Assembly: GCF_018500185.1 (NCBI RefSeq)
Contig: NZ_JAHBGI010000011.1
Coordinates: forward strand, 46,394 to 110,393
Length of the DNA stretch: 64,000 nucleotides
Source of the DNA: Litoribacter ruber
Lineage (GTDB): Bacteria > Bacteroidota > Bacteroidia > Cytophagales > Cyclobacteriaceae
Direction: 5' to 3'
The notes beneath the pieces were generated by a model. It was not told the origin of the DNA and did not search any database. It was given only the letters and a program-made list of their open reading frames with translations. Position numbers and translations under genes: made by a program. This document shows positions 7,924 through 16,073 of the stretch, one piece after another (the first letter of the stretch is position 1; each line of letters begins with the position of its first letter).

Positions 7924-8700
7924 CTATTGATTCACCCACTTCTTGAAAGCAGTTACCTTTTCCCTGCTTACCACAAGCTCTTCATGAAATTGGATTTTGG
8001 GGGTAATTTTAAGTCTGCTGTTGATGTGTTTTTGAATGGGACCTATAGCATTGATATTGATCAACACACTGCGGTTGATCCTAAAAAATTCTCTCGGATC
8101 GAGCACATCGGCCTCCAGATCCATGAGTTTTTGGTTGATGGTGAATCTTTCGCCCGTGCCCATTTCGTACAGATAGGTCTGACCGTTATCGGCAAGGAAA
8201 AACGCCACTTCTGAGGGCATTTTGGCCAAAAAGGAATCCCCGGATTTCACCATAAACCTAGATTTCTGGTTGCTGTTTAGTTGGGGCTCACTCGAGAAGG
8301 GACCGGATGGGGAACTGCCAGTCTGTATCGAATATAGCACCTGAAACTTTTCAAAGCTCTTTCGGATCCTTTCCTGATCCGCATTCTCATTGATGAAATC
8401 CAGGCAATTAAGACTTAAAGCCTTTTCGGTGATAAAAGGCTTTGGGGAAGTGAAGATCACCGGAATCCTCATGTCCAGTTTCTCAAATATAAAGGGATGC
8501 ATATCTGTCAGGTCATAACTCCCCACAATCAGGTCCACCTTATTGCCCTTTTCTACATAGTTGTAGGCTTCCTCCCAGGAGGCCAATACTTCTACAGTTT
8601 TCAAAAAAGGGTTAACATTCTGGAATTTATGGCTCCATTTATAGCCATCCTCACTCCGGTGTACGATGATGCAATTAATGAACTGGTTTTCTACTCCCAT
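7924..8700 (-). CDS. LytTR DNA-binding regulator with a degenerate receiver-like N-terminus
   Basis: 258 residues. The C-terminal third (about 150-255) is a LytTR DNA-binding domain: the motifs PREFFRINRSVLININAI and the final KVTAFKKWV are family hallmarks. The first 125 residues have the length and alternating strand/helix pattern of a receiver domain, but at the place where the phospho-acceptor Asp is expected the sequence reads KVDLIVGSYDL, without the usual hydrophobic-Asp-x-x-M/L pattern. The protein may therefore act without phosphorylation. No sensor kinase is adjacent. It follows nadC by 32 bp and precedes the AbgT gene, so it may be co-transcribed with the former. Confidence 0.82.
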   Translation of the reverse strand: MGVENQFINCIIVHRSEDGYKWSHKFQNVNPFLKTVEVLASWEEAYNYVEKGNKVDLIVGSYDLTDMHPFIFEKLDMRIPVIFTSPKPFITEKALSLNCLDFINENADQERIRKSFEKFQVLYSIQTGSSPSGPFSSEPQLNSNQKSRFMVKSGDSFLAKMPSEVAFFLADNGQTYLYEMGTGERFTINQKLMDLEADVLDPREFFRINRSVLININAIGPIQKHINSRLKITPKIQFHEELVVSREKVTAFKKWVNQ

Positions 8701-8732
8701 TTTGCTACTCTTGGATAATTTCCGTCCGAAAA

Positions 8733-9590
8733 CTAAACAGCTTTCAGGCTAATATCAAGACTTTTTACATGATGTGTCAAAGCACCCACTGAAATAAAGT
8801 CTACGCCGCATTCTGCGACATCTTTTAGCGTTTCTTCTGTAATTCCACCAGAGGCCTCGGTTTTATATTTTCCACCGATGAGTCTTACAGCCTCCTTCAT
8901 AGTTGGACAATCCATGTTGTCCAACATGATCACATCCACACCCCCAGTTTTCAACACCTGCTTCACTTCATCGAGATTTCGGGTTTCCACCTCAATCTTG
9001 AGTTTCAGCTTATTGGCTTTCAGGTATTCCTGAGTGGCCTTAATGGCTGCGGCTATCCCACCGGCAAAGTCCACATGGTTATCCTTCAGCATGATCATGT
9101 CATAAAGGGCAAACCTATGATTTTGGCCACCCCCGATCGCCACGGCCCATTTTTCCAGCATGCGGAAATTTGGTGTGGTTTTGCGGGTATCCAATAATTT
9201 GGTGCGGGTGTGCTTGATCAGCTGGTTTAGCTTGTACGTTTTGGTGGCAATGGCGCTCATACGCTGCATGCAGTTGAGCACCAGGCGCTCGGTAGTCAAA
9301 ATCGAGGCTGCACTTCCAGATACTTTAAGACCTATATCGCCAGCTTTGACTTTGTCGCCATCTTTGAGTAAAAGCTCCACCTGCAAATGTGGATCATAAT
9401 GCTCAAAAATCATCTTGGCCAAGTCCAAACCGGCAATGATGCCCTCTTCCTTGATCAATAGCTGGGCGGCACCCTGCACATTTTCAGGCAAGGTGGCCAA
9501 AGTAGAGTGATCACCTGTCCCCACGTCTTCCAGCAGGGCAGATTTGATGAATTTTTGTAAATTATCTTGGGTCAAATACGAATTTTTCAC
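8733..9590 (-). CDS. nadC: Nicotinate-nucleotide pyrophosphorylase (quinolinate phosphoribosyltransferase)
   Basis: 285-residue cytoplasmic enzyme that converts quinolinate and PRPP to nicotinate mononucleotide, CO2 and pyrophosphate in de novo NAD synthesis. Visible family motifs are EDVGTGDHST near residue 20, LNCMQRMSAIATKT, LDTRKTTPNFRMLEKWAVAI, the lysine-containing LKDNHV, and EASGGITEETL followed by GVDFISVGALTH near the end. Length is normal. The start appears to be a GTG at 9590, since no nearby ATG gives the conserved N-terminus. nadA and nadB are not in the window. It lies 18 bp after the thioesterase gene in a compact minus-strand run. Confidence 0.95.
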   Translation of the reverse strand: MKNSYLTQDNLQKFIKSALLEDVGTGDHSTLATLPENVQGAAQLLIKEEGIIAGLDLAKMIFEHYDPHLQVELLLKDGDKVKAGDIGLKVSGSAASILTTERLVLNCMQRMSAIATKTYKLNQLIKHTRTKLLDTRKTTPNFRMLEKWAVAIGGGQNHRFALYDMIMLKDNHVDFAGGIAAAIKATQEYLKANKLKLKIEVETRNLDEVKQVLKTGGVDVIMLDNMDCPTMKEAVRLIGGKYKTEASGGITEETLKDVAECGVDFISVGALTHHVKSLDISLKAV

Positions 9591-9608
9591 CCTGCAATAT
9601 TACTAATT

Positions 9609-10073
9609 TTATCGGGAAGAATTGTCACTAAGTGAGGAAATGGGCACTTGCGTCACGATAAGGTTGCTGCTTCCTTTGGCTATGAGCTTGCCTTCCGCAT
9701 TGGTGATTTTGGCTTTCCAGTGGTTCACATTTCGTCCACCCCTCACCAGTTTGGCTTCTACGGTGAGTTTTTCGCCTACATGGGCCGCAGCCAAAAAGTC
9801 GATGTTCAGGTTGATGCTAGTCATCAGGTATTCATTTCCGGTCACGTAGTTGGCCCCGCCGATCACGTCGTCCAACATAAGAGAGGCCACCCCGCCATGC
9901 AAGATGTTGCCGGGATTGCAAAATTCTTCCCTCACGGTGTACTCCATGACCAATAAGCCGTATTCTACCTCTCTGAGGACTCCTTCCAGCCAGTTGCCGG
10001 CCTTGGAAGGGGATTGATTGATGGTGGTACCGATTAGTTTTTTGTAATTTCTGAGAAATATATTGTCTTCCAT
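9609..10073 (-). CDS. PaaI-like hotdog-fold thioesterase
   Basis: 154 residues with the hotdog thioesterase pattern of the PaaI/YigI group: NPGNILHGGVASLMLDDVIG around residues 56-75 contains the conserved HGG motif and following acidic residue, and the C-terminal strand KITNAEGKLIAKGSSNLIV is typical. It probably hydrolyses an acyl-CoA in the cytoplasm; the substrate is not predictable. The start overlaps the end of the upstream unknown gene by 40 bp, and nadC begins 18 bp downstream, so it sits inside an operon. Confidence 0.85.
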   Translation of the reverse strand: MEDNIFLRNYKKLIGTTINQSPSKAGNWLEGVLREVEYGLLVMEYTVREEFCNPGNILHGGVASLMLDDVIGGANYVTGNEYLMTSINLNIDFLAAAHVGEKLTVEAKLVRGGRNVNHWKAKITNAEGKLIAKGSSNLIVTQVPISSLSDNSSR

Positions 10074-10498
10074 AGGTAAAGGCTGATCAGATTGACGGTA
10101 TCGAAAATTTCATAAATGTTTTTGGGCACAAAAGGGGAGAGGGTAACCTTATAATGCCGGTTTTTGTCCTGCTGGATAATGAGGCTGTACTTATCCTTCA
10201 GTTTGAGAATTTCCTCCGGGAAAAAAACCTGTTGGGGCATTTTGACTGGACTGTTTTTCATTCCAAACTGTTTTTTGACCTTTCCATAGGTTTGGCCAAC
10301 GATTCTGTCATTAAAACCCCGCTCCTGAATTTCCAGAGTGGAGTCCTGGAGAAATTTAGGATTAAAGGAATGGATTAAAGTAATGCCGGACTTGATAAAG
10401 CGATAGGTGACCTTACTTCCCACTTCCTTCTGAAAAGGCAGATTGGTCTTGATTTTACAAAAATTCCATAAGTTTTCTATCCGCTTCAATTCCATCAT
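10034..10498 (-). CDS. Conserved-looking protein of unknown function
   Basis: 154 residues, not recognised. It is mixed alpha/beta with no signal peptide or membrane segment, rich in Lys and aromatic residues, and has no visible catalytic motif. Its ATG at 10498 overlaps the stop of the preceding gene in an ATGA arrangement, and its own 3' end overlaps the thioesterase start by 40 bp; this translational coupling supports it as a real gene. A function linked to the membrane-anchored upstream protein is possible. The alternative start at 10495 would remove one residue. Confidence 0.65.
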   Translation of the reverse strand: MMELKRIENLWNFCKIKTNLPFQKEVGSKVTYRFIKSGITLIHSFNPKFLQDSTLEIQERGFNDRIVGQTYGKVKKQFGMKNSPVKMPQQVFFPEEILKLKDKYSLIIQQDKNRHYKVTLSPFVPKNIYEIFDTVNLISLYLWKTIYFSEITKN

Positions 10499-11097
10499 TT
10501 GTTCCTGTCCTCTTGTTCCAATAATCTAAAATAATCAAATGAGGTGGTTTTAAAAGCATCTCTTTCCTTTCTTTCCACCAAAATGGGCTCCCAGCCATCG
10601 GAAGTCTCTATCTCAAAATGGGCATCCTGAAGCAATAAAGGATAAACCTGATCCACAAACCTGAAATGATCAAACCTGTCACCACCACCAAATTGAATAA
10701 TGCCCGAGCTGTCACTTTCATCAAAACTATACTTCAAATTAATCCTGCCATCCAATATTGCCTCGGATGGCTCCAAATAAATATAGGCATCTTCCTTCAC
10801 CCGATTTAGAATAATCGAAAGGTTGATCACAGGCCTGCTGTCATCCACCACCCTTTTGGACAACCTGAAAACGTTCATTTTGGCATCGTTGCGGTTTTCT
10901 CGGTCATAGAAAGGCTGCCGCACATTCATGAAATACAGGCGGCTCGCAGCCGTGATGGAGGTCCTTATTTCTCCTTCCTCCAGTTCCACCGTTTTGGTGT
11001 TGAAAAATGATAAAGCAAAGACCCAGATCAACGTTCCGATCCCAAAGATTTTGAACAGTTTTATAAGTTCTGGGTCAAATGATTTATCCTTGGACAT
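10495..11097 (-). CDS. Protein of unknown function with one N-terminal membrane segment
   Basis: 200 residues, not recognised. One hydrophobic helix at about residues 14-30 (FKIFGIGTLIWVFALSFF) without a signal cleavage site suggests an inner-membrane anchor, leaving a mainly beta-predicted soluble domain of about 165 residues. Several charged stretches follow (ENRNDAKMNVFRLSKRVVDD). The 5' end overlaps the decarboxylase gene by 14 bp and the 3' end overlaps the next gene by 4 bp, indicating one transcript. No family name or function is offered. Confidence 0.7.
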   Translation of the reverse strand: MSKDKSFDPELIKLFKIFGIGTLIWVFALSFFNTKTVELEEGEIRTSITAASRLYFMNVRQPFYDRENRNDAKMNVFRLSKRVVDDSRPVINLSIILNRVKEDAYIYLEPSEAILDGRINLKYSFDESDSSGIIQFGGGDRFDHFRFVDQVYPLLLQDAHFEIETSDGWEPILVERKERDAFKTTSFDYFRLLEQEDRNK

Positions 11098-12511
11098 TTT
11101 CCTTTTTTGGCATCTTTTCTAACAACAACTCCCAGGCATTTTTGATATGGGTTTCTTCCACGTCCGTCTGCCCGATCACCCAGCGGATCACAAATTTTCC
11201 GTCAAGCTTTGTATGTGTAAAAAATGCAAGGCCGGTTTGGTTCACTTCAGCCATCCATTTTTCATTGAGCTGATTGAGTTTTTCAGTTGACAAACCAGTT
11301 TCCACAAACCTAAAGCAAATGGTATTTAAAGGTACAGGTGCCAAAATTTCAAGGTTTGGATGCCTTTCAATCCATTCTACGGCCTTCTTGGTAAGCTTAA
11401 GATGGTGGCGCAACTTTTTCCTCAGGCCATTTAACCCATAATGGCGGATGACAAACCAAAGTTTCAGCGCCCGAAACCTTCTTCCCAGTTGAATACCCCA
11501 ATCCCGGTAATTGTTGACCTGCTCATCCAGTTGTGTCCGTAGATATTCGGGAGTGAGGCTGAAGGTTTTGATCAGGTGTTGGGGCTCTTTTAGAAAAAGA
11601 ACAGAGCAGTCAAAGTTGGTGAACATCCATTTATGAGGGTTAAAGACATAACTATCAGCTTTTTCATGCCCTTCATTCATCCATCGAAATTCAGGTAAAA
11701 GCAAGGCTGTACCTGCAAAAGCCGCGTCTATATGGTGCCAAATACTGTATTTTTGGCATATCTCACCAATTTTATCGATCGGATCAATGGCTGTGGAACT
11801 GGTAGTCCCTAAAGCAGAAACCACGCAGAGAGGGATGTAACCCTTCTCAACATCGGCTTGAATGGCTTTTTCCAAAAGCTCCGGTATTAAAGCATAATTA
11901 TCATCCACCCTTATTCTAATCAGATTGACCTGACCGATCCCGGCAATCCTTAATGCTTTATCAATTGAGGAATGAACATGTTCTGAGCTATAAACCCTGA
12001 ATTTTGCAAAACCTTCAAAACCTAATTGGTTGATTCTATAGCCGGTAACCCTCTCTCTGGCAGCAAGAATCGCACTAAGCGTGGCAGTACTGGCCGTGTC
12101 ATGAATCACACCTTTCCACGTGGAACATATGCCTTTTGCATCCCTCAACCAATCTAAAACCCGCTCCTCTAATTCAGTTGCGGCAGGGGAGGTGAGCCAA
12201 GACATACACTGGGCACCCAAAGTAGACATCAGCATTTCGGCCAATATCGACGGCTCGGAATTGTTGGCCGGAAAGTAGCCGAAAAAGGATGGATGTTGCC
12301 AATGAGTCATACCCGGCAGGATGACATCTTTGAAATCAGCAAATATGCGGTCAAAATCTTCACCCTCCTCTGGAGCGGAGGAAGGCAATTGCTTTAAAAT
12401 TTCACCAGGCTCTATTTTAGGTGTAACTGGATACTTTCCTTTGTTTTCCAAATAATCCGCCATCCAATCAACCATCTCATGGGCTCGCTTTCTGAATTCC
12501 TCTTTATCCAT
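11084..12511 (-). CDS. Group II pyridoxal-phosphate amino-acid decarboxylase
   Basis: About 475 residues, of the aromatic-L-amino-acid/glutamate/tyrosine decarboxylase family (fold type I). The PLP lysine is in NPHKWMFTNFD (about Lys294), with the aspartate for the pyridine nitrogen in WHHIDAAFAG (about Asp262). The N-terminal block HPSFFGYFPANNSEPSILAE is typical of aromatic-amino-acid decarboxylases. It would release CO2 from an aromatic or related amino acid to give an amine; the exact substrate is not determinable. I chose the ATG at 12511 (MDKEEF) over a TTG 6 bp upstream. The gene begins 2 bp after the SDR gene, suggesting a shared pathway. Confidence 0.88.
   Translation of the reverse strand: MDKEEFRKRAHEMVDWMADYLENKGKYPVTPKIEPGEILKQLPSSAPEEGEDFDRIFADFKDVILPGMTHWQHPSFFGYFPANNSEPSILAEMLMSTLGAQCMSWLTSPAATELEERVLDWLRDAKGICSTWKGVIHDTASTATLSAILAARERVTGYRINQLGFEGFAKFRVYSSEHVHSSIDKALRIAGIGQVNLIRIRVDDNYALIPELLEKAIQADVEKGYIPLCVVSALGTTSSTAIDPIDKIGEICQKYSIWHHIDAAFAGTALLLPEFRWMNEGHEKADSYVFNPHKWMFTNFDCSVLFLKEPQHLIKTFSLTPEYLRTQLDEQVNNYRDWGIQLGRRFRALKLWFVIRHYGLNGLRKKLRHHLKLTKKAVEWIERHPNLEILAPVPLNTICFRFVETGLSTEKLNQLNEKWMAEVNQTGLAFFTHTKLDGKFVIRWVIGQTDVEETHIKNAWELLLEKMPKKENVQG
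12112..12127. promoter_or_regulatory. parS-like palindrome inside the decarboxylase gene
   Basis: Read on the minus strand it is TGTTCCACGTGGAAAG, 14 of 16 matches to the parS consensus TGTTNCACGTGAAACA-type palindrome. It lies 4.4 kb from the cluster of three sites upstream of mnmG. ParB sites are often scattered around the origin, also within genes. Confidence 0.5.
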
Positions 12512-12513
12512 AT

Positions 12514-13272
12514 TCAATGTACGTAAGATCCGGCATTCATATCGATAGTACAGCCTGTAGAATGGTCAGCTAATCCAGAACAAAGCAAGGTTACCATCGG
12601 TGCAATATCCTTAGGTTCAGTGAGTTGTGACAGAGCAATATCGTTTAAAGCGAAATCCTCACCATATTGATCCATAAAATCCTGAGCCATATCGGTTTTG
12701 GTAAAGCCAGGGGCTATAATGAAAGCCTTGATTCCTTCTTTTCCGTAATATCGGGCAAGAGATCGTGTAAAACTTACAATAGCGGCTTTGGAAGCGGCAT
12801 AGGCCAAATAATCAGGGGTGTCACCCCTAAATGCAGCCCTGGAGGAAATGTTTACAATACGCCCATTCTTGTTATTTCTGGCATGCTCGACAAACTCCTT
12901 ACTGATAATTGCCAGTGCATTGATATTGACATCCATGGTTTTGAGCCATGAGCTGGTCCAATCGATGGCTGGGGCATTGTCAGGCGTAGAAATGGCAATG
13001 CCCGCATTGTTAACCACCGCATCAATCTTTCCGTAGGTTTCCACCAAAACCGGTATCCAACCCATTACTGCATCCAGATCCGAAAGATCACAAGCTACGG
13101 GGTGGGAGGGGTTTGGAAGGCTTTTCTGCAACTCCAAAACATCCTTCTCACTATTATTATAATGCAGAAGTACTTCCGCACCAGATGCCGATAATTGTTG
13201 GGCTATAGCCTTCCCAATTCCCCGGGAAGCCCCCGTGACGAGAATTCTATGGCCTGAAAGGTTTATATGCAT
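12514..13272 (-). CDS. Short-chain dehydrogenase/reductase (FabG-like)
   Basis: 252-residue NAD(P)-dependent oxidoreductase. The cofactor motif TGASRGIG is at residues 13-20, NNAG at 88-91, catalytic Ser near 143 and Tyr158-x3-Lys162 in YAASK. All catalytic residues are present and the length is normal. It resembles 3-oxoacyl-ACP reductases and 2-ketogluconate-type reductases; the real substrate is open. It is the first gene of the tight run with the PLP decarboxylase and two unknown genes, 73 bp after comF, so it may act on the carbonyl or hydroxyl of the same metabolite. Confidence 0.87.
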   Translation of the reverse strand: MHINLSGHRILVTGASRGIGKAIAQQLSASGAEVLLHYNNSEKDVLELQKSLPNPSHPVACDLSDLDAVMGWIPVLVETYGKIDAVVNNAGIAISTPDNAPAIDWTSSWLKTMDVNINALAIISKEFVEHARNNKNGRIVNISSRAAFRGDTPDYLAYAASKAAIVSFTRSLARYYGKEGIKAFIIAPGFTKTDMAQDFMDQYGEDFALNDIALSQLTEPKDIAPMVTLLCSGLADHSTGCTIDMNAGSYVH

Positions 13273-13345
13273 AATTGAATCAATTCAAGTTAAGTAAGCA
13301 ATTTAAAAAGCCTTGGGAAATAAAGCCATGCCGACGGTATAAAGT

Positions 13346-14041
13346 TTAGACAGTTCCCGCTGCTATCACGGCCAGATCAACTTTTTTAACTCCGGCAGCC
13401 AAGAGTGCATTGGCACAAGCGGCGAGTGTGGCCCCGGTGGTCATCACATCATCGACCAACAATACGTATTTGCCTTCTAGCTCTTTACCATCAAATTGAA
13501 AAACATCCTTAACATTTTCCCACCGTTCCATCCTGGATTTCTTAGTTTGTGTTTGAGTGAATTTGGTCCTTTGCAATCCCTCATGTACGGGCACTGCCAA
13601 AGCAGCAGAAATCCCCATGGCGAATTTGGCACTTTGGTTATATCCCCGCCTGCGCAACTTAGCTGGGTGCAGAGGCACAGCGATAATGAAATCCCAATTG
13701 ACATCAAACTCAGCCTGAATCAGCTTCTGCCCATACAATTTTCCCAAAACCACTCCCAATTGTGGTTTATTCTTGTATTTGAGCTGGTGGAGAAGCTTTT
13801 GACTTAAGCCGTTTTTGGAAAATCTAAGGAAGGCAAGAACCCTATCCGCCTTGGTAAGACCAAGCAATTTGACTGTCAGGTCATTTTCTTTCGGCCGCAG
13901 GTGGTAAGAGGTGATGGGAAGGGAAGCTTCGCATTTTCGGCAAAGCTGAAATTCGAAAGCATACAGGCTTGTTTTACAGCCACAACAGGTATGGGGAAAC
14001 ACCAGGGCCAAAAAATCCTCCAAAAAATTGAAACGCATCAT
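13346..14041 (-). CDS. comF: ComF-family phosphoribosyltransferase-like protein
   Basis: 231 residues. A four-cysteine zinc-binding N-terminus (Cys19/20, Cys22, Cys34, Cys37) precedes a phosphoribosyltransferase-type domain with the PRPP-binding motif VLLVDDVMTTGAT near residue 190. This domain order defines ComF/GntX proteins, which are linked to DNA uptake during natural transformation in several bacteria, probably in the cytoplasm. The middle segment PLHPAKLRRRGYNQSAKFA is a strong family marker. No other competence gene is adjacent. It is divergent from the AhpD-like gene at 14119. Confidence 0.9.
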   Translation of the reverse strand: MMRFNFLEDFLALVFPHTCCGCKTSLYAFEFQLCRKCEASLPITSYHLRPKENDLTVKLLGLTKADRVLAFLRFSKNGLSQKLLHQLKYKNKPQLGVVLGKLYGQKLIQAEFDVNWDFIIAVPLHPAKLRRRGYNQSAKFAMGISAALAVPVHEGLQRTKFTQTQTKKSRMERWENVKDVFQFDGKELEGKYVLLVDDVMTTGATLAACANALLAAGVKKVDLAVIAAGTV

Positions 14042-14064
14042 GAAAAAGGCTTGTTTGTTCTGAA

Positions 14065-14090
14065 TGACAGGAAAATACCTGTTATATTTA
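14065..14090. promoter_or_regulatory. Inverted repeat TGACAGG-N6-CCTGTTA with adjacent TATATTTA box
   Basis: A near-perfect 7-bp dyad (14065-14071 and 14078-14084, one mismatch) lies between the divergent comF and AhpD-like genes. TATATTTA at 14083-14090 matches seven of eight positions of the -7 consensus TAnnTTTG for the plus-strand gene. It could be an operator overlapping a promoter. Confidence 0.3.
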
Positions 14091-14118
14091 CCGGTTAATC
14101 TAAAAGTTAAGGAAATTA

Positions 14119-14469
14119 ATGAATTTAAGAGAAGAATTCAATGCTTATAGAACCAAGATGAATGAAAAAATCTTGGCTGAGGACAACAAAGTCATCAAGC
14201 GTTTTTTCAATCTGGACACCAATGCCTATGCGGAAGGTGCCTTGGATGTAAAAACCAAGGAAATGCTAGGCCTTTCCAGTTCCATGGTGCTCAGATGTGA
14301 TGACTGCATAAAGTATCATTTGGAAAAATGTTTTGACGCAGGAGTGACCAAAGCACAGGTATTTGAGGTCTTTTCGGTTTCCATGATCGTTGGCGGATCT
14401 ATCGTGATCCCTCATTTGAGAAGGGCAGTTGAATTTTGGGAGGAGCTAGAAAACCAGACAAATGATTAA
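14119..14469 (+). CDS. AhpD-like carboxymuconolactone decarboxylase-family protein
   Basis: 116-residue helical protein of the AhpD/CMD superfamily. The redox motif is Cys60-x-x-Cys63 in MVLRCDDCIKYH with His67 four residues later, as in AhpD-type peroxidase-system disulfide reductants; this argues for a thiol-based antioxidant or dehydrogenase-linked role rather than lactone decarboxylation. The C-terminal motif SMIVGGSIVIPHLRRA is typical of small CMD proteins. The stop overlaps the start of the next gene by 8 bp, so the two are co-translated. The redox partner is not identifiable here. Confidence 0.87.
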   Translation: MNLREEFNAYRTKMNEKILAEDNKVIKRFFNLDTNAYAEGALDVKTKEMLGLSSSMVLRCDDCIKYHLEKCFDAGVTKAQVFEVFSVSMIVGGSIVIPHLRRAVEFWEELENQTND

Positions 14470-14824
14470 AAAGGATTATGACCTTGAAGTAAGGTGGGGC
14501 AAATTGCTAAACGGATTGAAAGATCTGATTGGGAAAAAGCCCGCCGATCTCAATGGAGTACTGTTTTTGATAGGAGTACAGGAATTGGGACAGGGTCTGA
14601 GAACCTTTTCCAAGGAGCAAAAACAGGATCTGATACATATAGGCATATGCAAGGTATTAAGCTTGGGCGGCTTTTATGAATTGGATTATATCGATCAAGA
14701 CGGTTGGCCACATTGGAAATTGGTCAATAAATTGCCCCACTTTGACATATTGGATCAAGAAAAGTTGTTGAAGATCCACGTAATTGAATATTTTGAAATC
14801 GAATTTGATATAGAAATCAAATAA
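14462..14824 (+). CDS. Small conserved-looking protein of unknown function
   Basis: 120 residues, not recognised. Mixed helix/strand composition with no signal peptide; visible stretches include LFLIGVQELGQGLRTFSKEQ and a tail rich in acidic and aromatic residues (LKIHVIEYFEIEFDIEIK). The start at 14462 overlaps the AhpD-like gene by 8 bp, which supports expression from the same transcript, and the exonuclease III gene starts 18 bp after its end. Similar-sized proteins sit here in related genomes as far as I recall, but no function is known to me. Confidence 0.7.
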   Translation: MIKKDYDLEVRWGKLLNGLKDLIGKKPADLNGVLFLIGVQELGQGLRTFSKEQKQDLIHIGICKVLSLGGFYELDYIDQDGWPHWKLVNKLPHFDILDQEKLLKIHVIEYFEIEFDIEIK

Positions 14825-14842
14825 TTAATTCACCACAAGAGA

Positions 14843-15604
14843 ATGAAATTCGTATCCTATAATGTCAATGGCATTAGAGCAGCATTAAATAAAGGTTTTG
14901 CAGAGTGGCTTAAAGATACAGACGCCGACGTGATCGGTCTTCAAGAGGTAAAAGCCATGCCTGACCAAGTTGATATAAGTATTTTCGAAGACCTTGGATA
15001 CCATGTTTTCTGGTATCCAGCTGTGAAAAAAGGATACAGTGGAGTGGCCATACTCAGTAAAGTGAAGCCAAATTTTGTGGAATATGGCATGGGTGTAAGC
15101 ACTTATGATGATGAAGGAAGGATGATCAGAGCTGATTTTGATGATGTATCTTTCATTAGCGCATATTTTCCATCAGGAACCACAGGGGACATCAGGCAGG
15201 ATTTCAAATACCAGTTTTTGGATGACATCTATGGATATAGCCAGGATTTGATCCAAAAAATACCTAACCTGATCTTTAGCGGGGATTATAATATTTGCCA
15301 TAAGGCGATTGATATCCACAATCCAGTTAGCAACAAAAATTCGTCTGGGTTTTTACCAGAGGAGAGGGCATGGATGGACAAGTTTACCGAATCGGGCTTT
15401 GATGACAGTTTCAGGTTATTCAACCCTGACCCGCATAATTACACCTGGTGGAGCTACAGGGCCAATGCTCGGGCAAAGAATTTGGGATGGCGGATCGATT
15501 ATCACATGACCACAAAATCCATTAAGGACCGGTTGAGAAAGGTAGAAATTTTGAGTGAAGCAAAACATAGCGACCACTGCCCAATTGTACTGGAAATCGA
15601 ATAA
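14843..15604 (+). CDS. xth: Exodeoxyribonuclease III / AP endonuclease
   Basis: 253-residue Mg-dependent exonuclease-endonuclease-phosphatase enzyme that cuts at abasic sites and degrades 3' ends in base excision repair. The family motifs are in order: MKFVSYNVNGIRAA at the N-terminus, LQEVKA with the metal-binding Glu near residue 34, GYSGVAILSK, FSGDYNICH with the catalytic Asp, LGWRIDYHM, and the C-terminal SDHCPIVLE with the catalytic Asp-His pair. All are intact and the length is standard. It follows the unknown gene by 18 bp, in a plus-strand housekeeping run. Confidence 0.96.
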   Translation: MKFVSYNVNGIRAALNKGFAEWLKDTDADVIGLQEVKAMPDQVDISIFEDLGYHVFWYPAVKKGYSGVAILSKVKPNFVEYGMGVSTYDDEGRMIRADFDDVSFISAYFPSGTTGDIRQDFKYQFLDDIYGYSQDLIQKIPNLIFSGDYNICHKAIDIHNPVSNKNSSGFLPEERAWMDKFTESGFDDSFRLFNPDPHNYTWWSYRANARAKNLGWRIDYHMTTKSIKDRLRKVEILSEAKHSDHCPIVLEIE

Positions 15605-15666
15605 TTTGCGTGACTGAATTATACTAATAAAAGATTAAATAAAATATAAATCTGAACAGAAACTTA

Positions 15667-16068
15667 ATGAAATCTATCAAAATTTCAATACCTTCTCTGA
15701 TAGACAATATTAAAATTGTCGAAAGTTTCATAGATAATGCAAAGGAAAAATTCCATATCAACGATGACATATATGGAAACATTATGATTTCGGTCACAGA
15801 GTGTGTAAGCAATGCCATTATCCACGGCAATGGTAATGATCCCAAAAAAACGGTAAATCTGGAACTAAAATTCTTGGATAGCGAGTTGAAGTTCATCGTG
15901 GAAGATGAAGGCAATGGCTTTGACCAGAATGCATTGGTAGATCCGACCTCCCCCGAAAATATTGAAAAATACGGAGGAAGGGGAGTATTCATCATGAAGC
16001 ACCTCAGTGATGAGGTAGCCTTCGAAGATGACGGACGTAAGACTATCCTGACATTTTACATGAGTTAA
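15667..16068 (+). CDS. RsbW/SpoIIAB-like ATP-binding anti-sigma or switch protein
   Basis: 133-residue stand-alone HATPase_c domain. The N-box is ISVTECVSNAIIHGN (Glu45, Asn49), G1 is VEDEGNGFD and G2 is GGRGVFIM. This is the family of serine kinases RsbW and SpoIIAB that bind sigma factors or phosphorylate STAS antagonists; in Bacteroidota small copies next to ybeY are common and their partner is usually unknown. No STAS protein or PP2C phosphatase is adjacent. It lies 5 bp upstream of ybeY and is almost certainly co-transcribed. Confidence 0.87.
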   Translation: MKSIKISIPSLIDNIKIVESFIDNAKEKFHINDDIYGNIMISVTECVSNAIIHGNGNDPKKTVNLELKFLDSELKFIVEDEGNGFDQNALVDPTSPENIEKYGGRGVFIMKHLSDEVAFEDDGRKTILTFYMS

Positions 16069-16073
16069 TTGAA

